64,000 nt of DNA from Semisulcospira habei (taxonomy: Eukaryota > Mollusca > Gastropoda > Semisulcospiridae). Numbering within the stretch: the stretch's first letter is position 1; each line of letters opens with the position of its first letter. Below are positions 11,130-23,039 of this stretch, one piece after another. The stretch lies in contig BTPG01000004.1 of assembly GCA_036245525.1 (NCBI GenBank), forward strand, positions 228,656,709-228,720,708, written 5' to 3'. Below the pieces are notes generated by a model. It did not search any database. It was not told the DNA's origin and saw nothing but the letters and a program-made list of their open reading frames with translations. The translations under genes were made by a program, and so were the position numbers.

Positions 11130-12866
11130 TTCACTAGGACTACAATCTGTACAATTATGTGGCTTCTGGCCTGTGTGTGTCAGCATGCGTGTTTTCAAGC
11201 GACCAGATTGAGTGAAAGTAATACTACATTCTGTACACTTGTGTGGCTTCTGGCCTGTGTCAGGATGTGTATTTTCAAGTTACCAGATAAAGCAAAACTA
11301 GCAATACACTCTGTACACCTATGTGGCTTCCAGCCTGCATGTGTCAACATGTGTGTTCCAAGGTATACGATTTTGTAAAACTAGCAACCAGATTTAGTGA
11401 AATTAGCACTACATTCTGTACACTTGTGTGGCTTCTCGCCTGTGTGCGTCAGAATCTGTTTTCAAGGTATGAAAGTGAGCGAAACTAGCACAACATTCTG
11501 TACTCTTGTGTGCGTCAGCATGTGTCTTTTTCAGTTATTATAGTGTGTGAAAATAGCACTACATTCTGTACATTTATGTGGCTTCTGGCCTGTGTGCTTC
11601 AGCATGTGTGTTTTCAAAGTATAAGAATTTGTAAAAATAGCACATTCTGTACACTTTTGTGGCTTCTGGCCTGTGTGTGTCAGCATGTGTTTTTCAAAGT
11701 ATCATATCTTGTAAAATGAGCACATTCTGTACACATGTGTGGCTTCTGGCCTGTGTGTCAGCATGTGTTTTTTCAAAGTATCCTATCTTATAAAACGAGC
11801 ATTACATTCTGTACACTTTTGTGGCTTCTGGCCTGTGTGTGTCAGCATGTGTTTTTTCAAAGTATCATATCTTATAAAACGAGCACTACATTCTGTACAC
11901 TTTTGTGGCTTCTGGCCTGTGTGTCAGCATGTGTTTTCAAGTGACTATATCTTGTAAAACTAGCACCACATTCTGTACATTTGTGTGGCTTCTGGCCTGA
12001 GTATGTCAGCATGTTTGTTTTTTTAAGTAACCAGATACAGCAAAGCTAGCACTACACTCTGTACACCTATGTGGCTTCTGGCCTGCATGTGTCAACATGT
12101 CTTTTCAAGTGACCAGACTGTGTGAAACTAGCACATTCTGTACATGTATGTGGGATCTGGCCTGTGTGTTTCTGCATGTTTTCAAGTAACTAGATGTAGT
12201 GCAACTAGTGCTACATTCTGTACACCTATGGCTTTTGGCCTGTGTGCGTCCGATGTGCGCTTTCAAGTTACCAGACTGAATTAAACTAGCAATACACTCT
12301 GTACACTTATGTGGCTCCTGGCCTGTGCGTGTCAGCATGTGTATTTTCAAGTAACTACATGTAGTGCAACTAGCGCTACATTCTGTACACTTGGTGGTTT
12401 CTGGCCTGTGTGTTGCTGCATGTCTTTTTCAGTTACCAGATAAAGGAAAGCTAGCACTACATTCTGTACACTTCAGTTAACTTCTAGCCTGAGTGTTTTG
12501 TCAGCATGTGTGTTTTCAAATTACCAGATTGAGTGAAACTAGCACTACATTCTGTACATTTATGTGGTTTCTGACCTGTGTGTCAGTATGTCTTTTCAAG
12601 TTAACTGATAAAGGAAAGCTAACACAGTCTGTACACCTATGTGGCTTCTGGCCTGTGTTTGTCAGCATGAGTGTTTTCAAGGCACCATATACAGCAAAAC
12701 TATCAGAAACTAGCACTACACTCTGTACACTTATGTGGCTTCTGGCCGTTGTCAGCATGTATATTTTCAACTAACTTGATGTAGTGTAACTCGCGCTACA
12801 TTCTGTATACCTATGCAGTTTCTGGCCTGTGTGAGCACCACTTAAACCATCTTCTGTACATGCATC
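11130..12866 (-). pseudogene. Decayed C2H2 zinc-finger array
   Basis: About twenty finger units with a period near 84 bp lie directly 3' of the intact finger exon. Each keeps traces of the [15 protein letters not shown] linker and first knuckle (on the plus strand, 'ctgtacacttgtgtggcttc'). Frames shift between almost every unit and many zinc ligands are lost, for example the CTECIAS and CTECSTS units near 12105-12350. No ORF longer than about 90 codons remains. I interpret it as the dying 3' part of a once longer array. It could also be an older tandem gene duplicate fused to the live gene. Confidence 0.75.
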
Positions 12867-14530
12867 TTAAACAGGATGATCTCTCTCCAAACTGGCAGTG
12901 TTGTCTGTGTTTTCACAAATAATGTTGTCTGTGTCTTTTGGTCTATGAGTTTTCAAGGTACCAGAGTAAGCAAAACTAGCACTACATTCTGTACTCGTAT
13001 GTGGTTTATGGCCAGTGTGTGTCAGCATGTGTACTTTCAAGTTACTAGATTGAGTGAAACTAGCACTACATTCTGTACACTTGTGTGGCTTCTGGGCTGT
13101 GTGCGTCCCCATGTGTGTTTTCAAAGAATAAGATTTTGTAAAACTAGCACTACATTCTGTACATGTGTGTGGCTTCTGGCCTGTGTGTGTCAGCATGTGT
13201 GTTTTTAAAAAATGAGATTTTGTAAAACTAGCACTACATTCTGTACACTTGTGTGGTTTCTGACCTGTGTGTGTCAGCATGTGTTTTTTCAAGTGACTAG
13301 ATAAAGCAAAGCTAGCACTACACTCTGTACACCTATGTACCTTCTGGCCTGTGTGTGTCAGCATGTGCGTTTTCAAGTTACCAGATTGACGGAAACTAGC
13401 ACTACATTCTGTACACTTGTGTGGCTTCTGGCCTGTGTGTCTCAGCATGTGTGTTTTCAAGGTACTAGATGAAGCAAAGCTAGCACTACATACTGTACAC
13501 GTATGTGGCTTCTGGCCTGTGTGTGTCAGCATGTGTCTTTTCAAGTTACTAGATAAAGCAAAGCTATCACTGCATAATGTACATCTATGTGGCTTCTGGC
13601 CTGTGTGTGTCAGCATGTGTCTTTTCAAGCTACGAGATACAGCAAAGCTAGCACTACACTCTGTACACCTATGTGGCTTCTGGCCTGTGTGAGTGCCACT
13701 GAAACCATCTTCTGTACATGTATGTGGCTTCTGGAAAGTTGCCTTACACTGCCTACAAAACCATGTTCTCCCACTTGGTGTATCTGCTGATGACTGTACA
13801 TCAATACATGCACTATCAGCTGTAGTTGTCTTTTGCTCTGTGGTAACAGTGTGAGGCTTCTGTGCTAAATGAGCAGACATGTGTAGTATCAAATGACTGG
13901 CCAACTGGAAACGTGCACCACACAACCCACATACAAATAACATCTGACTCTCTTCAGCACTGGGACTTTCTGTGGTCAAGGGGTTTCGTTCTGTTGACAA
14001 AGTTCTACCGTCAAGATCCACAGATACCCCCAAGTCACAGCCCATATCACTGATAACACCAGACACAGAGTTAGACTGTAGCTTGATGTCATGTTTAGTG
14101 TCACAGTCCATGTCACTGTAAACACTGGGCACAGAGTTAGACTGTAGCTTGATGTCATGTTTAGTGTCAAAGTTCGCCTCACTGTAAACTCCAGATACAG
14201 AGTTAGACTCTAGCTTGATGTCATGTTTAGTGTCACAGTCCATGTCACTGTAAACACTGGGCACAGAGATTGGCGCTAGCTTGTTATCAGGTTCCAAATT
14301 AACCCCAGACTCTTTGCTGGTCCCAAGTACAGCCGGACACCAGGTTCGACCTTGATAGCTGGCTCCAGTTTGACTTGTGGGTGTTGGGACAGATCCATCT
14401 CTCTCCACACCTGCAATGTTGTCTGTGTCTTTACCTGTAGTGTTGACTGTGTCATCACCAGTAGTTGGAAAGTCCCTGTGGTGTCCATCTGTCTCAGAGT
14501 AAGCCAGTGGTGTTTCTGCTTCTTCTTCTT
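12867..14530 (-). CDS. C2H2 zinc-finger protein, terminal exon
   Basis: This long minus-strand reading frame encodes a probable nuclear DNA-binding protein. An acidic start (EEEEAETPLAYSETDG) is followed by about four copies of a 22-residue repeat containing DTKHDIKL (66-bp period, about 14050-14280). Then come one isolated finger (CGLCGARF...HMSAH), one broken finger, and eight tandem fingers of the form CTECSASF-X5-L-X2-HMLTH joined by TGQKPH linkers. A last unit has lost its first Cys and final His. Helix residues (-1,2,3,6) vary between fingers: VRSR, LSNR, SSTT, QGNT, LSHK, KHFT, KYST, QSNV. The frame is open to an ATG at 14600, but 'tgtttatttccccag' ends at 14531, which is an excellent splice acceptor. 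I therefore start the exon at 14530. Confidence 0.85.
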
Positions 14531-14545
14531 CTGGGGAAATAAACA
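14531..14545 (-). promoter_or_regulatory. Probable splice acceptor of zinc-finger exon
   Basis: The minus-strand sequence 'tgtttatttccccag' has a pyrimidine-rich tract and terminal AG. Splicing here leaves the codon split after one base (G|AA). This matches the phase of the candidate exon at 28833-28737. Confidence 0.6.
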
Positions 14546-14834
14546 GGACCATGGGTGTGATGAATATTGATGTACAGACAATCGGATCAACTGACATCAT
14601 GAGAATTTAACACAGAAAGAAGAAACCCCTCCCGACAGCACACATTCCTGCTTGTTCACAAAACACGCTTGTACCGGTGAGTGATACAAATTCTAGCACA
14701 TGAAACGTTTCAGTTAACTGTATGCCAATGTGTTCCTCTCTCTCTCTCTTTCGTACACACACTTTAATGCTGACAAATTCACAAAACATAACGTGACCAC
14801 CGGAGTTAGTTGATTATTACAGTGTCTGTATTTG

Positions 14835-15224
14835 ATTGATTGATTGATTGATTGTACATTGCTTAACGTCCCGACAGCAACAAGGCTTTCTCAGGACGTG
14901 CCTGCACTGCTTGTGAAAAAAAACTAAACAGAATATTGAATGTATGTCGCCAGCTAGTCCAATACGTTAAATAAACCTAAGACATGGGGCCTAAATAAAG
15001 CTAAGACCATTTAGTAACACACATCCAATATCAAGAGCTACAGGCAGCGCAGACAGTAGGGAGAGTTTTAAAAAGGCAAATACAGGTGAATGGACCAAGG
15101 GTAGACAGAAACATGCCCCAGAATAGATGAGAAAACCCACCCTGTGGGGGCTGACCAGGGTGACCCTGGGAACTAAAAAGTAGTTAACCCCACCCAAGTC
15201 CCCCAGGGCAGACCCGGGTGGGGG
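14835..15224 (-). mobile_element. SINE-like retroposon (AATC-tail family), copy 2
   Basis: A 390-bp insert is flanked by the 14-bp duplication agtgtctgtatttg (14821-14834 and 15225-15238) inside the 49-bp minisatellite. On the minus strand it begins with a hairpin-forming CCCCACCC...GGGTGGGG. It ends 'gacgttaagcaatgtac' followed by a short (AATC)n tail. It encodes no protein and has no clear tRNA promoter boxes. It may be a SINE or a short LINE 3' end. Confidence 0.8.
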
Positions 15225-18050
15225 AGTGTCTGTATTTGTGCTGTACCAGTAGTGGGTGTTAGTTGATCATTACAGTGTCTGTATTTGTGCTGTACCAGTA
15301 GTGGGAGTTAGTTGATCATTACAGTGTCTGTATTTGTGCTGTACCAGTAGTGGGTGTTAGTTGATCATTACAGTGTCTGTATTTGTGCTGTACCAGTAGT
15401 GGGAGTTAGTTGATCATTACAGTGTCTGTGCTGTACCAGTAGTGGGAGTTAGTTGATCATTACAGTGTCTGTGCTGTACCAGTAGTGGGAGTTAGTTGAT
15501 CATTACAGTGTCTGTGCTGTACCAGTAGTGGGAGTTAGTTGATCATTACAGTGTCTGTATTTGTGCTGTACCAGTAGTGGGAGTTAGTTGATCATTACAG
15601 TGTCTGTATTTGTGCTGTACCAGTAGTGGGAGTTAGTTGATCATTACAGTGTCTGCATTTGTGTTGTACCAGTAGTGGAAGTTAGTTGATCATTACAGTG
15701 TCTGTATTTGTGCTGTACCAGTAGTGGGAGTTAGTTGATCATTACAGTGTCTGTATTTGTGCTGTACCAGTAGTGGGAGTTAGTTGATCATTACAGTGTC
15801 TGTATTTGTGCTGTACCAGTAGTGGGAGTTAGTTGATCATTACAGTGTCTGTATTTGTGCTGTACCAGTAGTGGGAGTTAGTTGATCATTACAGTGTCTG
15901 TATTTGTGCTGTACCAGTAGTGGGTGTTAGTTGATCATTACAGTGTCTGTATTTGTGCTGTACCAGTAGTGGGAGCTAGTTGATCATTACAGTGTCTGTA
16001 TTTGTGCTGTACCAGTAGTGGGTGTTAGTTGATCATTACAGTGTCTGTATTTGTGCTGTACCAGTAGTGGGAGTTAGTTGATCATTACAGTGTCTGTGCT
16101 GTACCAGTAGTGGGAGTTAGTTGATCATTACAGTGTCTGTGCTGTACCAGTAGTGGGAGTTAGTTGATCATTACAGTGTCTGTGCTGTACCAGTAGTGGG
16201 AGTTAGTTGATCATTACAGTGTCTGTGCTGTACCAGTAGTGGGAGTTAGTTGATCATTACAGTGTCTGTGCTGTACCAGTAGTGGGAGTTAGTTGATCAT
16301 TACAGTGTCTGTGCTGTACCAGTAGTGGGAGTTAGTTGATCATTACAGTGTCTGTGCTGTACCAGTAGTGGGAGTTAGTTGATCATTACAGTGTCTGTAT
16401 TTGTGCTGTACCAGTAGTGGGAGTTAGTTGATCATTACAGTGTCTGTATTTGTGCTGTACCAGTAGTGGGAGTTAGTTGATCATTACAGTGTCTGCATTT
16501 GTGTTGTACCAGTAGTGGAAGTTAGTTGATCATTACAGTGTCTGTATTTGTGCTGTACCAGTAGTGGGAGTTAGTTGATCATTACAGTGTCTGTATTTGT
16601 GTTGTACCAGTAGTGGGAGTTAGTTGATCATTACAGTGTCTGTATTTGTGCTGTACCAGTAGTGGGAGTTAGTTGATCATTACAGTGTCTGTATTTGTGC
16701 TGTACCAGTAGTGGGAGTTAGTTGATCATTACAGTGTCTGTATTTGTGCTGTACCAGTAGTGGGTGTTAGTTGATCATTACAGTGTCTGTATTTGTGCTG
16801 TACCAGTAGTGGGAGTTAGTTGATCATTACAGTGTCTGTGCTGTACCAGTAGTGGGTGTTAGTTGATCATTACAGTGTCTGTATTTGTGCGGTACCAGTA
16901 GTGGGAGTTAGTTGATCATTACAGTGTCTGTATTTGTGCTGTACCAGTAGTGGGAGTTAGTTAATCATTACAGTGTCTGTATTTGTGCTGTACCAGTAGT
17001 GGGAGTTAGTTGATCATTACAGTGTCTGTGCTGTACCAGTAGTGGGAGTTAGTTGATCATTACAGTGTCTGTGCTGTACCAGTAGTGGGAGTTAGTTGAT
17101 CATTACAGTGTCTGTATTTGTGTTGTACCAGTAGTGGAAGTTAGTTGATCATTACAGTGTCTGTATTTGTGCTGTACCAGTAGTGGGACTTAGTTGATCA
17201 TTACAGTGTCTGTATTTGTGTTGTACCAGTAGTGGAAGTTAGTTGATCATTACAGTGTCTGTATTTGTGCTGTACCAGTAGTGGGAGTTAGTTGATCATT
17301 ACAGTGTCTGTATTTGTGCTGTACCAGTAGTGGGAGTTAGTTGACCATTACAGTGTCTGTATTTGTGCTGTACCAGTAGTGGGAGTCAGTTGATCATTAC
17401 AGTGTCTGTGTTGTACTAGTAGTGGGAGTTAGTTGATCATTACAGTGTCTGTATTTGTGCTGTACCAGTAGTGGGAGTTAGTTGATCATTACAGTGTCTG
17501 TATTTGTGCTGTACCAGTAGCGGGAGTTAGTTGATCATTACAGTGTCTGTGTTGTACCAGTAGTGGGAGTTAGTTGATCATTACAGTGTCTGTGCTGTAC
17601 CAGTAGTGGGAGTTAGTTGATCATTACAGTGTCTGTATTTGTGCTGTGCCAGTAGTGGGAGTTATTTGATCATTACAGTGTCTATATTTGTGCTGTACCA
17701 GTAGTAGGAGTTAGTTGATCATTACAGTGTCTGTATTTGTGCTGTACCAGGAGTGGGAGTTAGTTGATCATTACAGTGTCTGTGCTGTACCAATAGTGGG
17801 AGTTAGTTGATCATTACAGTGTCTGTATTTGTGTTGTACAAGTAGTGGGAGTTAGTTGATCATTACAGTGTCTGTATTTGTGCTGTACCAATAGTGGGAG
17901 TTAGTTGATCATTACAGTGTCTGTATTTGTGCTGTACCAGTAGTGGGAGTTAGTTGATCATTACAGTGTCTGTATTTGTGCTGTACCAATAGTGGGAGTT
18001 AGTTGATCATTACAGTGTCTGTATTTGTGCTGTACCAGTAGTGGGTGTCA
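15225..18050 (+). repeat. 49/43-bp minisatellite, about 60 units
   Basis: The 49-bp unit (agtgtctgtatttgtgctgt ... gttagttgatcattac) alternates with a 43-bp form lacking six bases. A diagnostic variant (gcatttgtgttg, then ggaagtt) occurs at about 15655 and again at about 16495. The blocks 15420-15960 and 16260-16800 match almost base for base at an 840-bp offset, which indicates a higher-order duplication. A truncated unit also lies left of the inserted retroposon near 14800. Confidence 0.95.
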
Positions 18051-18224
18051 TCAAGGAATGTGACTGCAGATGGAAAGTGACATGATTTGCATAACCAATT
18101 CATAAACCATTACATTCTTTATGAATAAGCTAGGGCCATCATACTGATTTTACAATTATTTCATGAAACGGCAATGCAAATTAACAAATTATAGTCAAAT
18201 AAATCATCCCAGTACAGTTTCACG
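18051..18224. other. AT-rich spacer between minisatellites
   Basis: Nothing recognisable is seen between the two arrays. Confidence 0.4.
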
Positions 18225-19645
18225 TTACATATACATGTAGTCAATATTGTCAGCCTGCCCCAGTACAGGTTCACATTACATATATACATGTAGTCTTTGG
18301 TATCAGTTTCAGCCAACTTAATAAAATTTCAAATACAAAACGATTTCCAAATACTGTGTAGCTCGCTTGAGCTTGCCCTTAGCACCACGTAAATGTTCTG
18401 TGTTTACGTACAGTGTGTGAGTGAATGCGTATGATTCACGTGAGCGTGCTTGTTGGGTTCAGTTCGCGGCTACATTCTGCGCATTGAGTTATATTATAAA
18501 TATGAGAAATGCGCCATATAAATGCTATGCATTATTTTATTATTATAGTCAATATTGTCAACCTGCCCCAGTACAGTTTCATGTTACATATACATGTAGT
18601 CAATATTGTCAGTCTGCCCCAGTACAGTTTCACGTTACATATACATGTAGTCAATATTGTCAGCCTGCCCATATACATGTAGTCAATATTGTCAGCCTGC
18701 CTCAGTACAGTTTCACGTTACATATACATGTAGTCAATATTGTCAGCCTGCCCATATACATGTAGTCAATATTGTCAGCCTGCCCCAGTACAGTTTCACG
18801 TTACATTACATGTAGTCAATATTGTCAGCCTGCCCCAGTACAGTTTCACGTTACACATACATGTAGTCAATATTGTCAGCCTGCCCCAGTACAGTTTCAA
18901 GTTACACATACAAGTAGTCAATATTGTCAGCCTGCCCCAGTACAGTTTCACGTTACACATACATGTAGTCAATATTGTCAGCTTGCCCATATACATGTAG
19001 TCAATATTGTCAACCTGCCCCAGTACAGTTTCACGTTACATATACATGTAGTCAATATTGTCAGCCTGCCCCAGTACAGTTTCACGTTACATATACATGT
19101 AGTCAATATTGTCAGCCTGCCCCAGTACAGTTTCACGTTACATATACATGTAGTCAATATTGTCAGCCTGCCCCAGTACAGTTTCACGTTACATATACAT
19201 GTAGTCAATATTGTCAGCCTGCCCCAGTACAGTTTCAAGTTACACATACAAGTAGTCAATATTGTCAGCCTGCCCCAGTACAGTTTCAAGTTACACATAC
19301 AAGTAGTCAATATTGTCAGCCTGCCCCAGTACAGTTTCAAGTTACATATACATGTAGTCAATATTGTCAGCCTGCCCCAGTACAGTTTCACGTTACATAT
19401 ACATGTAGTCAATATTGTCAGCCTGCCCATATACATGTAGTCAATATTGTCAGCCTGCCCCAGGACAGTTTCACGTTACATATACATGTAGTCAATATTG
19501 TCAGCCTGCCCCAGTACAGTTTCACGTTACATATACATGTAGTCAATATTGTCAGCCTGCCCATATACATGTAGTCAATATTGTCAGCCTGCCCCAGTAC
19601 AGTTTCAAGTTACATATACATGTAGTCAATATTGTCAGCCTGCCC
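18225..19645 (+). repeat. 51/32-bp minisatellite
   Basis: The 51-bp unit (atgtagtcaatattgtcagc, ctgccccagtacag, tttcacgttacatatac) is mixed with a 32-bp form lacking the middle part. The array is interrupted at about 18290-18545 by unrelated sequence. Open frames on both strands are repeat artefacts. Confidence 0.95.
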
Positions 19646-19924
19646 ATCAAACTAGGAATGCCTACTACAGTCATTGAGAACAGGATAGCTGAAAACGCAG
19701 AGCCTGGCTGTTCAATTATGGATGCAGAAAGCACTACCACCAGACCCATGACAATACTAACAAAAATGCCAATTGGGCGCCTGCATGTGTTTAAAAAAAA
19801 TCTCAGTGCTAATGACAATAAAAGATTTTGAAGAACAAATGGTATGGCATGAGGCTGCAATTAGTGTGATGGTGTACAATCAAAACCCACAGCACAGATC
19901 AGCCTCAGTTTGACTGTTTGGTGC
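19646..19924. other. No recognisable feature
   Basis: A short plus-strand frame continues from the minisatellite to about 19831 but resembles no domain I know. Confidence 0.3.
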
Positions 19925-20242
19925 AAAACTGGCTTGACTTTCCAAATGCGTGGCTGTTTGTAACACATGCACTGGCTGTAAGGATGCAGAGAGGACAGAC
20001 TATCTCATCAAACAAAACTGGCTTGACTTTCCAAATGCGTGGCTGTTTGTAACACATGCACTGGCTTTAAGGATGCAGAGAGGACAGACTATCTCATCAA
20101 ACAAAACTGGCTTGACTTTCCAAATGCGTGGCTGTTTGTAACACATGCACTGGCTTTAAGGATGCAGAGAGGACAGACTATCTCATCAAACAAAACTGGC
20201 TTGACTTTCCAAATGCGTGGCTGTTTGTAACACATGCACTGG
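19925..20242 (+). repeat. 89-bp tandem repeat, about 3.6 copies
   Basis: 'gcgtggctgtttgtaacaca' occurs at 19948, 20037, 20126 and 20215, a constant 89-bp spacing with near identity. The array ends abruptly at the truncated Gypsy LTR. Confidence 0.9.
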
Positions 20243-20758
20243 AGTGGAGCGACGGACGCCAAGACGTCAGTCACCAGGGACCTAAAGTGAGGTCATTTCT
20301 CCAGTTCTTCACTCAGGGAGTGAGCGATCGGAACCGAGACACCCGAGTCACAGCGAGAACTGCGCTACGGTACGAGTAATGAGGACGTCTGCGATACAAG
20401 AGACAGGACGACTCGAGGAGCGTACAACGAAGGACTTGCACGCCTAGACGTGAGAAGGACTAACGTAACCATGCGATAACATCAAGCAGGTTGGATTAGT
20501 GAGACACTAATACCTAGCCTGGCAGTTACATTGTGTGTGAGTGCATGTGGTGTTGAGATGCTGGTAGTGGTGTAGTGTATATAGTTTAATAATCATTTAA
20601 GCGTTTTCCGTGTTTATATTGTATAAAAGTTACTTTAGAAAGGGCGCCCGTGTGTTGAGTTTTACCGCATGAATGTGCCCGTCTAGTCAGTGGCGGTGTA
20701 TGCATCTGTTGTGCGAGAGTCTGTGCGTACGACTGGGGGCAAGTCTGCGTGCGTTACA
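20243..20758 (+). repeat. 5' LTR, truncated
   Basis: It matches 25311-25827 at the 3' LTR but lacks the first roughly 750 bp of that LTR. It ends '...gtgcgttaca'. The following 'gaggtgaccctgattta' is where the primer binding site should lie; I cannot name the tRNA. Confidence 0.85.
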
Positions 20759-21152
20759 GAGGTGACCCTGATTTAGCGGTAGGTTAGAGTAGCTGCGGGT
20801 GCTAGCGAGTAGCGATTTTAGAATAAGCTTTTATTGCTAGGTACATGTTTGGTTGTTTGAGTTAGATTCCCCTCTCCGATTCTAGGGGGTAAGATCCGTT
20901 GTTTCTGTAGTTTTCTGGGTCTTACGAGGAGCCAGTTCTTGTTTCTTCCTTTTGTATAGGTAGTATTCTTTCTTCCTTGCTCTTTTTTCTATCGTTCTTA
21001 TTTTTCGATCCATCTGGACGTCAAGGTAGGTCACTGTTCTTCTGTGTAGGTTGTTGATATTGTTGCGAGTTTCATTTTAAATCTTTGTCGTTGATTTGGT
21101 TGTGATTTGTATTTTTTACATTTTCACATTTTTGGGAGTTGTTGGTGTAAAT

Positions 21153-22256
21153 ATGGAGGTAGACCCGGTAGAGGCTTACATTAAGCAAGGTGAGAGGCTC
21201 GGGCTGAAGGATGAGAAACTTTTTGATTATGTTGAGAAGTGTAGGGATAGGGAGGATAGGGCGAGAGAAAGGGAAGCTCAGAGAGAGAAGAGAAAGAAAG
21301 AGTCTTAAAGGAGAAAGAGTTAGAAGCTCAGAGAGAGAGAGAGAGAAGAGAAAGAAAGAGTCTTAAAAGAGAAGGAATTAGAAGTACAGAGAGAGAGAGA
21401 AAGAGAAGAGAGAGCGTTTCAGAAAGAGAAAGACGAGAAGTCTCTAGCGTTTCACAGAGAGAAGGACGAGAGGGAACATGCGTTAAGAGAGAAAGAGCTA
21501 GAGTACCAGAGAGAGAAAGAAGAGAAGGATAGGGAGGAAAAGGAGAGAGATAGGGAGGTGCAACTACAGTTAGCTCGAGATGCGGGGTCTAGAACAAATC
21601 CAGATAGTGATTCGGTAGGCCAGGGCATACGTAATTTTCCTAGACTGCCAATGTTTAAGGAGTCTGTGGACTCTATTGACGCTTTTCTGTGTCATTTTGA
21701 GGCTCATGCGCAGGCGTTGAGTTGGCCTTCTGCCAACTGGCCCGTTTTGCTTTCGTCTGTGCTAGAAGGTCAGGCCTTGAGTCTTTTTCATAGCTTGAAT
21801 GTTTCTGGGAACGTAGATTACGAGACGTTGAAGGAGTGTCTTTTACAGAAGTTCCAGTGTAGTGCGGAGGGTTTCAGAGAACGCTTGAGAGCTTGTCGGC
21901 CAGAGACAGGGGAATCGTTTGTGTCGTTTGGCAAACGGTTGTCCTACTTGCTCGTGCGTTGGGTCGAACTGTCAAAGATCGACCACACGTACGAGGCATT
22001 ATTCGATCTCGTGTTGGCGGAACAGTTCTTTGGTAGCGTTTCCAAGGATCTAGCGGTATTCTTGAGGGAGCATAACCTCAAGAGTACAGATGAGTTGGTG
22101 CAGAACGCGGAGGCTTTTCGGCTGGCGCATCCGACGAAAAACCTAGCGCGTAGGACCGAGTCACCGCCAATCGGGTTGGCCGCCGCTAACACGACTGGGG
22201 GATATCGGGGCGTCAATACCTTGCGGGGAGGGGAGCCCAACTGGTTTAACAGTTAA
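21153..22256 (+). pseudogene. Gypsy gag with SCAN-like domain, frame-broken
   Basis: The frame opens at MEVDPVEAYIKQGERLGL (21153). It runs into a very charged Glu/Arg/Lys coiled-coil-like stretch (21230-21550), where stops at about 21306 and 21362 and frame changes break it. The intact part (21558-22256) reads LPMFKESVDSIDAFL, LEGQALSLFHSL, FRERLRACRPETGESFVSF and a DLVLAEQF box. This pattern resembles the SCAN-like capsid region of Gmr1-type Gypsy elements. Gag would form the particle that packages element RNA. The zinc knuckles lie just downstream in other frames (CRGYGHFSRNCP near 22390; HGHLAHQCP near 22475). Confidence 0.7.
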
Positions 22257-22981
22257 TGGTAGAGGTACTTTACATTTTCGACGCGGTGATCGAGGTAACA
22301 GCAATGGCGATCGCGATCCGTACGCACGAGGAGAAACATCTGGCGTGGGTATGGTCGTGGTCGTATGGCGAATTCGGACACTCAGTATTTTGCGTGTCGT
22401 GGGTACGGGCATTTCAGTCGGAACTGTCCTTCAGTAGTGCAGGCGCGCAGTATGTTGGTTATCAAGAGCACGGCCATCTTGCTCATCAGTGTCCTGGCGT
22501 CGCTGGTTGGGGGGATGGGGTGGCGCAGCTCACTCACACGGCCAGTGTTGCAGTGTCTGTCGTGGAGGAGCCTCAGCTAGGCATTGTGTGCTCGGCTGAT
22601 GGCAGAGGTTACTTGCCGGTAGTGAAGGGGGTGGTAAACGGTATCCTCGTTTCTGTTCTGCGCGACTCGGGTGCCACGACCGTGGGGGTCAGACGTAGCC
22701 TAGTTAGGGAGGATCAGTACACAGGGGAGACGCAGAGGGTGATTTCGTTCGGAGGAAAGGTAGAAGTTTTTCCTTTGGCTAAGATAGAGGTTGACACGGA
22801 GTTTTTCTCAGGGAATCTGATTTCTTGTGTCATCGACGAGCCAGTAGTTGATTTAATCCTCGGTAACATGAGGGATGTAGAACCAGTCGTGGGTATGTTT
22901 GGAGCGTTTTTGCGCACTCCGATCACTTGCCAAGCAGTCGCGTTCGTCGCGACGAGAGCTCAAGTCAGGCGCGAGGGTTAG
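22256..22981 (+). pseudogene. Gypsy knuckle and retropepsin region
   Basis: The ATG overlaps the gag stop (TAATG). After a poorly framed knuckle segment, the frame contains a retropepsin. The catalytic motif is LRDSGATT at about 22660 and the later conserved box is DLILGN at about 22850, roughly the usual spacing for a single-domain aspartic protease. The protease would cut the element polyprotein. The C-terminal ATRAQVR stretch leads straight towards integrase rather than reverse transcriptase. Frame changes in the first third indicate decay. Confidence 0.65.
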
Positions 22982-23039
22982 GAAAAGGCGGCACTGCCAT
23001 GTGTGGCTAGTTCGCCTTTTGACGCTATCTCGCCTGCCA

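Noticed and set aside
14533..14600. First 23 codons of the zinc-finger ORF as the real N-terminus
   Set aside because: They lie upstream of a very good splice acceptor and have no acidic or repeat character; more likely intron. Not fully excluded.
15225..18050. Regular direct repeats as a possible CRISPR array
   Set aside because: There are no unique spacers; the whole 49-bp unit repeats. The context is animal DNA, and no cas genes are present.
18421..19831. Several overlapping ORFs over 100 codons (plus and minus strands)
   Set aside because: The 51-bp minisatellite unit is divisible by three and lacks stops; the peptides are pure repeat translations.
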